Assembly: GCA_947627395.1 (NCBI GenBank)
Contig: CANQVW010000031.1
Coordinates: forward strand, 1 to 13,732
DNA length: 13,732 bases
Reading direction: 5' to 3'
Source of the DNA: an uncultured Bacilli bacterium
Lineage (GTDB): Bacteria; Bacillota_I; Bacilli_A; ML615J-28; CAG-698
Each line of letters begins with the position of its first letter. The first letter of the stretch is position 1. The notes under the pieces are model-generated. The model searched no databases. It saw nothing but the letters and a program-made list of their open reading frames with translations, and was not told the DNA's origin. Below, piece after piece: positions 7,616 to 13,732 of this stretch. A program made the position numbers and the translations under genes.

Positions 7616-7722
7616 AAAAAAACAGACTGACACCATTGCAAACAAGTTTGCATTGCATACTTATTTACATTTGTATCAATCTGGTTCTTTCAATATGGCA
7701 AAAGAGTACCATTTTGATACAA
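7616..7722 (-). terminator. terminator-like hairpin in repeat B with an alternative pairing arm
   Basis: Minus strand: CAGATTGATAC pairs with GTGTCAGTCTG (+ strand 7673-7683 and 7623-7633, G-U pairs allowed), with an inner TGCAAAC/GTTTGCA stem, followed by seven T. The same arm (7671-7690) can instead pair with 7701-7722 (TTGTATCA...TGGT...TCTTT, two mismatches and a 2-base bulge). It is closely related to the tRNA-Ser terminator at 12161-12210. Confidence 0.6.
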
Positions 7723-7760
7723 TGCACGCAGTTGCACGCAAGTGAACGCAAATGAACGCA
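7721..7760. repeat. four tandem 10-bp units
   Basis: AATGCACGCA, GTTGCACGCA, AGTGAACGCA and AATGAACGCA, directly adjacent, consensus RNTGMACGCA. The period equals one helical turn. Two degenerate units are visible in repeat A (6661-6681). Confidence 0.85.
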
Positions 7761-7796
7761 GGCTAAAAGCAAACAAAAAGCATACAAAGTTATATT

Positions 7797-7887
7797 AAAG
7801 GATATGTGAATTTCTGTGGGATGACCATACACTTCTTTGAAAGAATTAAAACCCATATAAATTCACTGGGATCTTTTAACATCCTTT
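7797..7887 (-). other. long imperfect inverted repeat after the OLD gene
   Basis: AAAGGAT (7797-7803) pairs with ATCCTTT (7881-7887), GTGAATTT (7806-7813) with AAATTCAC (7859-7866), with a few more pairs inside. It starts five bases after the stop codon of the OLD gene. No T-run follows, so it is more likely a structured 3' UTR or mobile-element trace than an intrinsic terminator. Confidence 0.5.
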
Positions 7888-7891
7888 TTTA

Positions 7892-9877
7892 TTATTTAAC
7901 AAATTTATCAAAAACTTCTTTGACAAATTTTTTTTGATTTTCATCCATCATATCAAAAATGTTTTTGTCTTTTTTTAGAATTTTTGATTTAAATTTTTTT
8001 GCAAGTTCAACTTTGAAACCTATTTTTAACTCAATTTGATATTTTGTACAATATAATTCTATTTCTTTACAAATTAAATTATTTTTGTCGACTTCTTCTT
8101 CAAAATCATCATCGACGTTTTCTAACTTTGGCAAATACGAAGATATGGTTTTTATAAACTCATCAACTGGTAAAATGTCCTCAATTTCTGAATTTGGCTT
8201 ATAATTATATAATGAAATAATTTTATCATTCATACCAGCATATAATTCTTTTTCAAGAGATTTTTTTAATTCTTGACCTGCCTTATCATCGTCAAGGATT
8301 ACATAAGGATACTGACTACTCTCTATACATGATAACAAAGATAATATTGATTTTATACCTTTAACTCCATTGCTTGGTATAAAGACAATTTCTTTATTGG
8401 TTTTTAATATGGAACTACTAATTAAAGCATTTTTTATTAAAGACAAATAAATTTGATCACTTATTCCTTCTACTATTATAGGTATACAACCTTGCAATAA
8501 AGTATCAGACACACTTAATCCCAAAGCAGCAAATGCTGGATAAATTGAATTTGCTTGCCTTCTATTGTCTGTGTGACGCAAATCATTCGTTACACATGTT
8601 AATCCATTATCATCAACATAAACAGCATAAACCATGTCTAATTGATTAGGATTTATCATAAAAGGAGAATGTGTTGTATAAATTAACTGATTATCTTTAG
8701 ACAAATTTTCAAAAAAATTATATAAGTCTTTTTGAGCATTTGGATGTAAAGTTACTCCTGGTTCATCCAAAAGCAATATACAATTTTTGTGAGATTTCTG
8801 ACTCTCAACAAGGAATACCAAATAAAAACTAAAGAACCATTGTAATCCTCTACTTCTATGCTCAAGTTCAATATTTTCTGGTCTAGTTGAATCAGATACT
8901 TTAATTCTAAAATAATCACCATCTATTTTAAAATTGAATCTATAATTTCCTTGCCCCCACCACTGATTAAAAGACTTGCTAAAATTTGTTGATGCTGATT
9001 CGAGCAAAGCTTGTCTTTTATTAATTTTCTCTTGCATTTCTTTCTTTTGATCTTCAGAAGGATTTTGTACATTAGATTGTCCCATTTTATATATTTCATC
9101 AGGTGATAATTTTACAAATTCAAATAAAGTTTTAAGCGTTCTATTTTTTATGTTTTGGTTATCCATCTTTTTTATAACATCAGGTAAATAAATTTCTGAA
9201 TCAAGATTTCCATAATCACTATAATAAATAAATTTAGGAATTAATTCGAAGATTTTTGATGCATCTAAATTTGTAATATCTTTTTTAATATTATAAACAA
9301 TTTTAATGTCATCGCATATTTGTTGTTTCTTTTCATCTTTAATTATATTAAGTCCATCAATAGTAGTTTTGGTTATATTACCACTAATTAACTCCGAAAG
9401 CGCAGTTTCTATGCCTTTATAATCAAAATCATTCTCAGGTAATTGTTTTATTTTGTTTTGTATTTCCTCAATTTTGTTTTCTATAACATTATTTGCATTT
9501 TCATCAATTAAATCTATTTGTAATTTGTTGTTATAATCCCTTGATAAATTTATTTCACGAACTTTAACAGAAAAATCATTTAGTAAACTTTTTATTTCTT
9601 CATCATTTAATTCAAATCTTCCTTCTACAAAAATTTCATTTCTTAATTCACTATCATGACTATGGATTAAATGATATTCCTTTCTTGGATAATCATTTAA
9701 AAGATTCAGCTTCGCATTTTCTGAATTTGTGGCAGGATTAAGCTTCCATAATGGTAACAAAATATTTGTTTTTCCCGATTCATTTTCGCCTATTAATGCT
9801 GTAATATTTTGAGTTTCTATATTTTGTGTATCATAAACCGAGCGAAATTTTTTTACTTTATAATATTTTAATTTCAT
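7892..9877 (-). CDS. OLD-family ATP-dependent endonuclease (ABC-type ATPase + TOPRIM), 661 aa
   Basis: The N-terminal ABC/SMC-like ATPase has Walker A GENESGKT (30-37), an inserted region of about 250 residues with coiled-coil-like character (about 130-300), signature SRGLQ (342-346), Walker B CILLLDEP (366-373; catalytic Glu372) and a His switch TTHSP (401-405). The C-terminal TOPRIM domain has VEG (469-471, catalytic Glu470), VILDDDKAG (526-534) and EIEDILP (564-570), so both activities look intact. Known OLD proteins bind ATP and nick or cut DNA, and several act in phage defence (P2 Old, GajA of Gabija). The start is 19 bases after the endonuclease stop with AGGAG six bases before ATG, so it is the third gene of the operon. 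No UvrD-like GajB, reverse transcriptase or AriB-like partner is present; the R-M genes are the only visible partners. The residue pattern fits no named system with certainty. Confidence 0.92.
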   Translation of the reverse strand: MKLKYYKVKKFRSVYDTQNIETQNITALIGENESGKTNILLPLWKLNPATNSENAKLNLLNDYPRKEYHLIHSHDSELRNEIFVEGRFELNDEEIKSLLNDFSVKVREINLSRDYNNKLQIDLIDENANNVIENKIEEIQNKIKQLPENDFDYKGIETALSELISGNITKTTIDGLNIIKDEKKQQICDDIKIVYNIKKDITNLDASKIFELIPKFIYYSDYGNLDSEIYLPDVIKKMDNQNIKNRTLKTLFEFVKLSPDEIYKMGQSNVQNPSEDQKKEMQEKINKRQALLESASTNFSKSFNQWWGQGNYRFNFKIDGDYFRIKVSDSTRPENIELEHRSRGLQWFFSFYLVFLVESQKSHKNCILLLDEPGVTLHPNAQKDLYNFFENLSKDNQLIYTTHSPFMINPNQLDMVYAVYVDDNGLTCVTNDLRHTDNRRQANSIYPAFAALGLSVSDTLLQGCIPIIVEGISDQIYLSLIKNALISSSILKTNKEIVFIPSNGVKGIKSILSLLSCIESSQYPYVILDDDKAGQELKKSLEKELYAGMNDKIISLYNYKPNSEIEDILPVDEFIKTISSYLPKLENVDDDFEEEVDKNNLICKEIELYCTKYQIELKIGFKVELAKKFKSKILKKDKNIFDMMDENQKKFVKEVFDKFVK

Positions 9878-9896
9878 TTAATTCTCCTTTTATCAA

Positions 9897-10850
9897 TTAT
9901 TTCCAACTACAATTTATCGATATGATAGTAGTAGGCATTCCAATAATTTGAATATCAAATTTCAAACTTGTTTCAACTAATGTAGAAGCATTATGAATTC
10001 TAAAATTAAATTGCCATCCATTATCCATATATAATTCGACAGTATTTTTGCTATTAGGTTTAAATCCCAAATTTACTATTCTAGTTGGTAAATTAGTAAT
10101 TGGAATTTCAATTGATGGTGTAACATTTTTTGATGATTGGTTTAACGTCCCATGCAAATTAAATGTCTGAATTTGAGTTGTTCGTCTATCATCCATACTT
10201 ATAATTTTATAGAAGTCAAATTCACCTAATAAATACTCCACCATCTTTTTAGGTATTGTTAAATCTAATTTGCTTTGCCTATTTATTTCATCCATGAAAG
10301 CATTTAATAATGGAATATATACATCATCTTCTTTTGCAGGTAATTCTTTCCACTCTTTATTTTGCTTTTTCATTATATCTAAATAATCAAAAACTGAAGA
10401 AACACTATTCCAATAATCATTTGTACATTTTATACCAAACCACTTTTGGCTGAAATCTAAAGTCTTCGCTAATCTACTATGTTTAACTGCAAAATGATTA
10501 TGTTTAATACTTAATCCAATTTCCCAATTAATTCCACTTCTAAGAATAATAATATCTCTTACATCACCTTCTTCTCCTTTGGAATCAGGTTGTAAATATA
10601 AATTTAAAGTATCAGTAGAATCTTCCACAATTAAAGGTTCTAAGTCGAATAATGTGTCAACAACTGATATAGCACTAATTGCTAGTGTTCCTTGCAATGT
10701 TTCATTGATATGATTCCAAGCATTTTGTGCAGCAACAAAACTAGTATTTTTTTCAATAACACATTTCCTATGTTTTTTTATTTCATTATATAAGACAGTT
10801 AAGCAAACGTATTCATACGCTCTCCCATAGTCATTACTTTGATTGCTCAC
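9897..10850 (-). CDS. R.HaeIII-like type II restriction endonuclease (predicted GGCC), 317 aa
   Basis: By recall, this matches the HaeIII restriction endonuclease family (RE_HaeIII) along its whole length: a start of the SNQS..GRAYEY type, FDLEPLIVED, then GDVRDIIILR and WEIGLSIKHNHFAVKHSRL, the probable PD-(D/E)xK core (Asp96/Asp99, Glu110, Lys116). VYIPLLNAFMDE, VEYLLGEFDFYKIIS and NLPTRIVNLGFKPNS follow, ending with FRIHNAS...SLKFDIQIIGMP. The family cuts GG^CC as a dimer. I place the start at GTG 10850, whose last two bases are the start of the methyltransferase TGA (GTGA overlap). AAGGAG lies eight bases before it, and the product then begins MSNQS as in HaeIII-like proteins. A TTG 27 bases upstream is in frame but lacks a ribosome site. 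Translation is probably coupled to the methyltransferase. Confidence 0.92.
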   Translation of the reverse strand: MSNQSNDYGRAYEYVCLTVLYNEIKKHRKCVIEKNTSFVAAQNAWNHINETLQGTLAISAISVVDTLFDLEPLIVEDSTDTLNLYLQPDSKGEEGDVRDIIILRSGINWEIGLSIKHNHFAVKHSRLAKTLDFSQKWFGIKCTNDYWNSVSSVFDYLDIMKKQNKEWKELPAKEDDVYIPLLNAFMDEINRQSKLDLTIPKKMVEYLLGEFDFYKIISMDDRRTTQIQTFNLHGTLNQSSKNVTPSIEIPITNLPTRIVNLGFKPNSKNTVELYMDNGWQFNFRIHNASTLVETSLKFDIQIIGMPTTIISINCSWK

Positions 10851-11854
10851 TTTTCCAACTCCTTTTTGATAGCACAAGCAATTTCAAATGCTAAATTAAC
10901 TGGTACTGCATTTCCTATCATTTTGTATCCATCATCAACATTTTCATAAATAAACTTAAAATCATCAGGAAAGCCCTGTACCCTTGCTGCTTCTCTAACA
11001 GTTAATCTTCTATATAATTTTTCTTTACCTTTTACAAATTCATACTTATCTTTTTCAACCTTTGCCATTTTAGGTGCTGAAGGATGGAGTTGAGATTGTC
11101 TACCAGATGCTTGTATTGTAAATGCTTGCTCATTCCAGCATTTTACTCTGTTTCTACTCATAAATATCGACGAATATTCACCTATAAAATATTCATTATT
11201 ATTTATTGCTTCTGGATTATGGTAATTTTTCTTTAAAGCTGGTACAGCGGTATCTTTTAAATCCCAAATTACATCTTTCAAAGTTAACTTATTTTCATCA
11301 TTTTCAGTAGATCCTTTTGGAAAGTTAAATTTAATATTCAATTCTTTTTTAAAACCTATGTAAAAAATTCTTTTTCTTTCTTGAGCTACGCCATAATTTT
11401 TTGCATTTACAAGTGTTAAAGTTACATCATAGCCAGCCTCATCGAACAAAGATATGATTTTTTTTACAGCTTCAGAGTGCCTATTTGACAACATTCCACT
11501 TACATTTTCAGCCAAAAAAAACTTTGGTTGAAATTCTTTTAAAATTCTAATATAATCAAAGAAAAGTTGTCCTCTAGCATCATCAATGCCTTTAAGAGAA
11601 CCAGCTTCTGACCATGATTGACAAGGCGGACCTCCAATAATTCCATCTACAGGTTCTCCACCAAGATATTTTTCAATATCAAGTTTGGTTATTTGCCTAA
11701 CATCACATTCAATAAGTTTTGTAGAAGGATGATTTATCTTAAAAGTTTCATAAATTGTTTTATCAAACTCATTTGCTACAGGAATATTAAAACCGGCTTT
11801 TTCAAATCCCAAATCAAGTCCACCACAACCACTAAAAAGACTAATTATTTTCAT
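10847..11854 (-). CDS. M.HaeIII-like DNA (cytosine-5) methyltransferase (predicted GGCC), 335 aa
   Basis: Complete C5 methyltransferase, close to the 330-aa length of M.HaeIII. In numbering that includes one extra N-terminal Met: motif I FSGCGGLDLGFEKAG (8-22), motif IV GGPPCQSWSEAG with nucleophile Cys79, motif VI AENVSG (116-121), motif VIII AQERKRIFYIG (158-168), motif IX RLTVREAARVQGFPDDF (284-300) and motif X GNAVPVNLA (315-323). The target-recognition region (about 222-265, SSIFMSRNRVKCWNE and QASGRQSQLHPSAP) is nearly that of M.HaeIII, so the predicted product is methylation of the internal C of GGCC, protecting DNA from the adjacent endonuclease. Two ATGs are tandem (11857, 11854); AGGTGA at 11861-11866 favours the second, which also matches the HaeIII N-terminus. 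It is first in the operon and runs from a good promoter 35 bases upstream. Confidence 0.95.
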   Translation of the reverse strand: MKIISLFSGCGGLDLGFEKAGFNIPVANEFDKTIYETFKINHPSTKLIECDVRQITKLDIEKYLGGEPVDGIIGGPPCQSWSEAGSLKGIDDARGQLFFDYIRILKEFQPKFFLAENVSGMLSNRHSEAVKKIISLFDEAGYDVTLTLVNAKNYGVAQERKRIFYIGFKKELNIKFNFPKGSTENDENKLTLKDVIWDLKDTAVPALKKNYHNPEAINNNEYFIGEYSSIFMSRNRVKCWNEQAFTIQASGRQSQLHPSAPKMAKVEKDKYEFVKGKEKLYRRLTVREAARVQGFPDDFKFIYENVDDGYKMIGNAVPVNLAFEIACAIKKELEK

Positions 11855-11888
11855 CATTACTCACCTATTAACTTCATAAATATAATGA

Positions 11889-11917
11889 ATTATAACATTT
11901 TTTTGATAAATTGTCTA
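11889..11917 (-). promoter_or_regulatory. promoter of the R-M/OLD operon, at the head of repeat C
   Basis: Minus strand: TAGACA (11912-11917), 17-base spacer, TATAAT (11889-11894), extended -10 TGT. Expected leader is about 25-30 bases. The -35 lies in the repeat's conserved TTGYCTAAT, so the repeat supplies the promoter. Confidence 0.75.
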
Positions 11918-12226
11918 ATCTTTTGTCATAATAATATCGTGTTTGTATAAAAATTTTATCAAAAAATCTTATTTCTTTTTATGAGTATAAATTTTAAATA
12001 CCCTTTCGTCCACTATCGTCTCCTATCGTCAACGCCCCGATTTAAGGAATCAAAAAAAGGTCCTAGAAAAATGCAAATTATGAACTTTTAGTTCATATTA
12101 TGCACTTCCTAAGTCCTAATTTTCTTTAAAACAACATAGATGTTGGGAGTCGAACTCTATAAAAAACAGACTGATACCATTACAAACTTGTTTGCATTAG
12201 TATCAATCTGGTTCTTTCAATATGGC
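11911..12226. repeat. repeat C, module junction at tRNA-Ser
   Basis: Homologous to repeat B: TTGTCTAAT; TTTGTCATAATAATATC (11922-11938); three 10-bp units ending in TCGTC (12001-12030); AATCAAAAAAAGGTCCTAG; the hairpin TATGAACT-TTT-AGTTCATA (about 12078-12096); GCACTTCCTAAGTCCTAATT; a GTCGAACTCT block; the tRNA terminator hairpin; TTCTTTCAATATGGC, where it meets the 3' end of tRNA-Ser. Similarity to B stops exactly at the GCCA end of the tRNA; the 10-bp ACGCA units of B are absent here. Confidence 0.75.
12161..12210 (-). terminator. intrinsic terminator of tRNA-Ser
   Basis: Minus strand: CAGATTGATAC pairs with GTATCAGTCTG (+ strand 12200-12210 and 12167-12177) with one G-U pair, an inner GCAAAC/GTTTGT stem, then six T. 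It begins 12 bases after the CCA end of the tRNA. Confidence 0.85.
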
Positions 12227-12313
12227 GGAGGAAAAGGGATTCGAACCCTCGCACCATGTTACTGATCTACTAGCTTTCCAAGCCAGCCCCTTCAGCCTCT
12301 TGGGTATTCCTCC
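12223..12313 (-). tRNA. tRNA-Ser (anticodon GGA)
   Basis: 91 bases with encoded CCA. The acceptor stem GGAGGAA pairs with TTCCTCC. The D arm has CCC/GGG, the anticodon arm CTGGC-TTGGAAA-GCTAG gives anticodon GGA, a long variable arm is typical of serine tRNA, and the T arm is GAGGG-TTCGAAT-CCCTT. It decodes UCC/UCU. Accessory modules are stacked at its 3' side, a common pattern for tRNA-targeted elements, yet the tRNA itself is intact. Confidence 0.96.
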
Positions 12314-12325
12314 ACATACGTTGTT

Positions 12326-12354
12326 ATTATACACGAAAAGCATAAAAAATTCAA
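12326..12354 (-). promoter_or_regulatory. promoter of tRNA-Ser
   Basis: Minus strand: TTGAAT (12349-12354), 17-base spacer, TATAAT (12326-12331), ending about 12 bases before the mature 5' end of the tRNA. Confidence 0.75.
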
Positions 12355-12506
12355 TCATTTTTTACTTTTTCTTTAAGAATAAATTGTGCTTTATTTTCTC
12401 TTATTTCTTTAAAAATGACATTCTTAAATCCAACTTATACATGAATTTTTTCAAGCAATAAACATCCTTTTCACACAAATAAATTTATAAAATGATACTA
12501 TATTTT

Positions 12507-12521
12507 ATGAAATGTTTTCAT
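12507..12521. promoter_or_regulatory. possible operator upstream of pflB
   Basis: Inverted repeat ATGAAA-TGT-TTTCAT, 22 bases before the -35. It resembles both CcpA (cre) and Rex sites but is off by one base in spacing for either. Redox or carbon control of pflB would fit, but the assignment is weak. Confidence 0.3.
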
Positions 12522-12543
12522 CTTTTATAAAAATGCTTTCTAA

Positions 12544-12572
12544 TTGACTAATTATAAAATGAATGCTATAAT
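12544..12572 (+). promoter_or_regulatory. sigma-A promoter of pflB
   Basis: TTGACT (12544-12549), 17-base spacer, TATAAT (12567-12572) with an extended -10 TGC. The ribosome site AGGGG (12591-12595) lies nine bases before the ATG. Confidence 0.85.
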
Positions 12573-12604
12573 TAGCTATAATTTGGAGAAAGGGGATAAT
12601 TAAA

Positions 12605-13732
12605 ATGGATTTTTCAGCATGGAATGGTTTTAAACCGGGTACATGGCAAAATGAAATTAATGTTAGTGACTTTATTAAACAAAATTACACACCTTATCTA
12701 GGCGATGGTTCTTTTCTAGAAGGGGCTACTCAAAGAACTCTTCTACTTAATGAAAAATTACAAAAATTATTAGATAAAGAAAGAAAAAACAATGGTGTAT
12801 TAGATGTGAATGCTGAAGTTGTTTCTTCTCTTACTTCTTATGAACCAGGATATTTAGACAAAGAAAATGAAATTATCGTGGGAATTCAAACGGATCAACC
12901 ATTAAAAAGAGGGGTAAACCCATTTGGTGGAATGCGTATGGTCAAAAGTGCACTAGCAAACTATGGTTATTCTTTATCTCCTGAAGTAGAAAAAAAATTC
13001 ACATATCGCACAACTCATAACGATGGAGTTTATCGTGTATATACTGAAGATATGCGTTTGGCAAGAAAAACTGGTGTCATCACAGGTCTTCCTGATGCTT
13101 ATGGTAGAGGTCGTATTATTGGAGATTACCGTCGTGTTGCTTTATATGGAGTAGATTATTTAATTGAACAAAAGCAAAATGACAAAAAAGAAATTGGAAA
13201 GAAATTGATGGATGTTGATAACATTCGTTTATCTGAAGAGTTGTATCAACAAATTACCTTCCTTGGTCGTCTAAAAGAAATGGCGATGCAATATGGATAT
13301 GATATTTCTCTTCCAGCAGCCAATGCGAAAGAGGCGATTCAATGGTTATACTTTGGATATCTTGCTGCCATTAAAGAACAAAATGGCGCAGCAATGTCTT
13401 TGGGACGTACAAGTACATTTATTGATATTTATATTGAAAGGGATCTTAAAAATCATGTCCTAACAGAAAAGCAAGCGCAAGAACTTATGGATGATTTTGT
13501 TATGAAATTAAGAATGGCACGTCATTTAAGAACACCTGAATATAATGAATTATTTGGGGGAGACCCAATGTGGATAACAGAATCCGTTGGTGGAATGACC
13601 AATGAAGGAGTTCCTCTTGTCACAAAGAACTCTTTTAGAATCTTAAATACCCTTTATACCTTAGGTAGTTCAGCTGAACCTAATTTGACCGATCTTTGGT
13701 CTAAAAAAGTACCAATGCCATTTAAGGCATAT
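12605..13732 (+). CDS. pflB: pyruvate formate-lyase (formate acetyltransferase), N-terminal 376 aa
   Basis: Glycyl-radical enzyme that converts pyruvate and CoA to acetyl-CoA and formate in anaerobic fermentation, in the cytoplasm. The N-terminus has the PflB hallmarks: WNGFKPGTWQNEINVSDFI, NYTPYLGDGSFLEGAT, GIQTDQPLKRGVNPFGGMRM, TYRTTHNDGVYRVYTEDMR, TGLPDAYGRGRIIGDYRRVA, and near the edge SFRILNTLYTLGSSAEPNLT. The gene is cut by the window edge about 40 residues before the expected active-site cysteine pair; the C-terminal glycyl-radical site is also outside (whole enzyme about 750 residues). It is transcribed away from the accessory region from its own strong extended -10 promoter, and looks like ordinary core metabolism marking the right-hand chromosomal flank. 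Confidence 0.95.
   Translation, partial: MDFSAWNGFKPGTWQNEINVSDFIKQNYTPYLGDGSFLEGATQRTLLLNEKLQKLLDKERKNNGVLDVNAEVVSSLTSYEPGYLDKENEIIVGIQTDQPLKRGVNPFGGMRMVKSALANYGYSLSPEVEKKFTYRTTHNDGVYRVYTEDMRLARKTGVITGLPDAYGRGRIIGDYRRVALYGVDYLIEQKQNDKKEIGKKLMDVDNIRLSEELYQQITFLGRLKEMAMQYGYDISLPAANAKEAIQWLYFGYLAAIKEQNGAAMSLGRTSTFIDIYIERDLKNHVLTEKQAQELMDDFVMKLRMARHLRTPEYNELFGGDPMWITESVGGMTNEGVPLVTKNSFRILNTLYTLGSSAEPNLTDLWSKKVPMPFKAY

Larger units (their letters stand above)
7372..7783. repeat. repeat B, full module junction
   Basis: Homologous to 11911-12226 (repeat C) over its left and central parts and to repeat A over its right part. Order from the left: TTGCCTAAT; TTTGTCATAATAATATC (7392-7408, identical in C); two TCGTC units 10 bases apart (7433-7447); a hairpin region (7470-7580) with a perfect 22-bp palindrome at 7495-7516 and a second hairpin ATTGTAAAC-TTT-GTTCACAAT; CTTCCTAAGACTTAATTTT; a GTCGAACTCT block; the terminator-like hairpin; TTCTTTCAATATGGC; four 10-bp units (7721-7760); GCAAACAAAAAGC. 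It has about 40 extra bases (the second hairpin) relative to C. No coding content is apparent. Confidence 0.75.

Noticed and set aside
7695..7742. Plus-strand peptide MAKEYHFDTMHAVARK resembling the start of O-acetylhomoserine sulfhydrylase
   Set aside because: It stops after 16 codons, lacks a ribosome site, and repeat A has a stop at codon 3. The ATG is part of the TATGGC shared with the tRNA end. Probably chance.
7721..7760. CRISPR-like array
   Set aside because: Units are only 10 bp and directly adjacent with no spacers; no cas genes are present.
7665..7856. 63-codon minus-strand ORF
   Set aside because: It spans the 10-bp tandem units and terminator arms of repeat B, has no ribosome site and its sequence is explained by those repeats.
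7892..9877. Gabija (GajA) system
   Set aside because: The OLD architecture fits, but no UvrD-like GajB gene follows; repeat B and an XRE gene are next.
11618..11950. 110-codon plus-strand ORF
   Set aside because: Antisense shadow of the methyltransferase gene and its promoter, with a TTG start and no ribosome site.
12222..12461. 79-codon plus-strand ORF starting in the tRNA
   Set aside because: It is the reverse complement of tRNA-Ser plus AT-rich flank; its MAEEKGFEPS start is a well-known false translation of tRNA genes.

Overview
The window comes from a low-GC, AT-rich Gram-positive bacterium. Leaders are short, AGGAG-type ribosome sites are strong, promoters are sigma-A-like with extended -10 elements, and TGA is used as a stop. 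The large surface cysteine protease and the pflB style suggest an Erysipelotrichia-like or related Bacillota lineage, but that placement is inference and no rRNA is present to test it.

Left part (1-1865): a minus-strand pair, an unknown 283-aa protein followed by the start of a TauE/SafE-type permease, diverges from a plus-strand gene for a 203-aa protein with two membrane helices. Both directions have clear promoters, and the plus-strand gene ends in a good intrinsic terminator. Middle-left (1866-6840): an AT-rich gap, a doubtful 76-aa ORF ending in a terminator, and a 1225-aa secreted papain-like (C1) protease with a lectin-like domain, Ig-like repeats and a C-terminal membrane anchor. It is followed by about 370 bases in which I see no gene.

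Right-centre (about 6575-12226) is accessory DNA stacked behind a tRNA-Ser(GGA) gene. Three related non-coding repeats (A 6575-6704, B 7372-7783, C 11911-12226) punctuate it. Between C and B lies a three-gene operon: an M.HaeIII-like C5 methyltransferase, an R.HaeIII-like endonuclease (both predicted to recognise GGCC) and an OLD-family ATPase/TOPRIM nuclease. Between B and A lies an XRE-type regulator. B and C each have, in the same order, a terminator-like hairpin, a conserved structured hairpin region, 10-bp phased TCGTC units, an identical 17-bp A/T-rich box and an outward promoter facing the gene(s) behind it. This looks like repeated accretion of 'promoter plus cargo' modules at the 3' side of a tRNA gene, with no integrase in the window.

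Right end: the tRNA-Ser gene (minus strand, own promoter and terminator) and, divergently, the first 376 codons of pflB, cut by the window edge.

The most interesting candidates are (1) the coupling of a HaeIII-type restriction-modification pair with an OLD nuclease as a possible composite defence operon, and (2) the repeat modules that appear to carry and express cargo behind tRNA-Ser.
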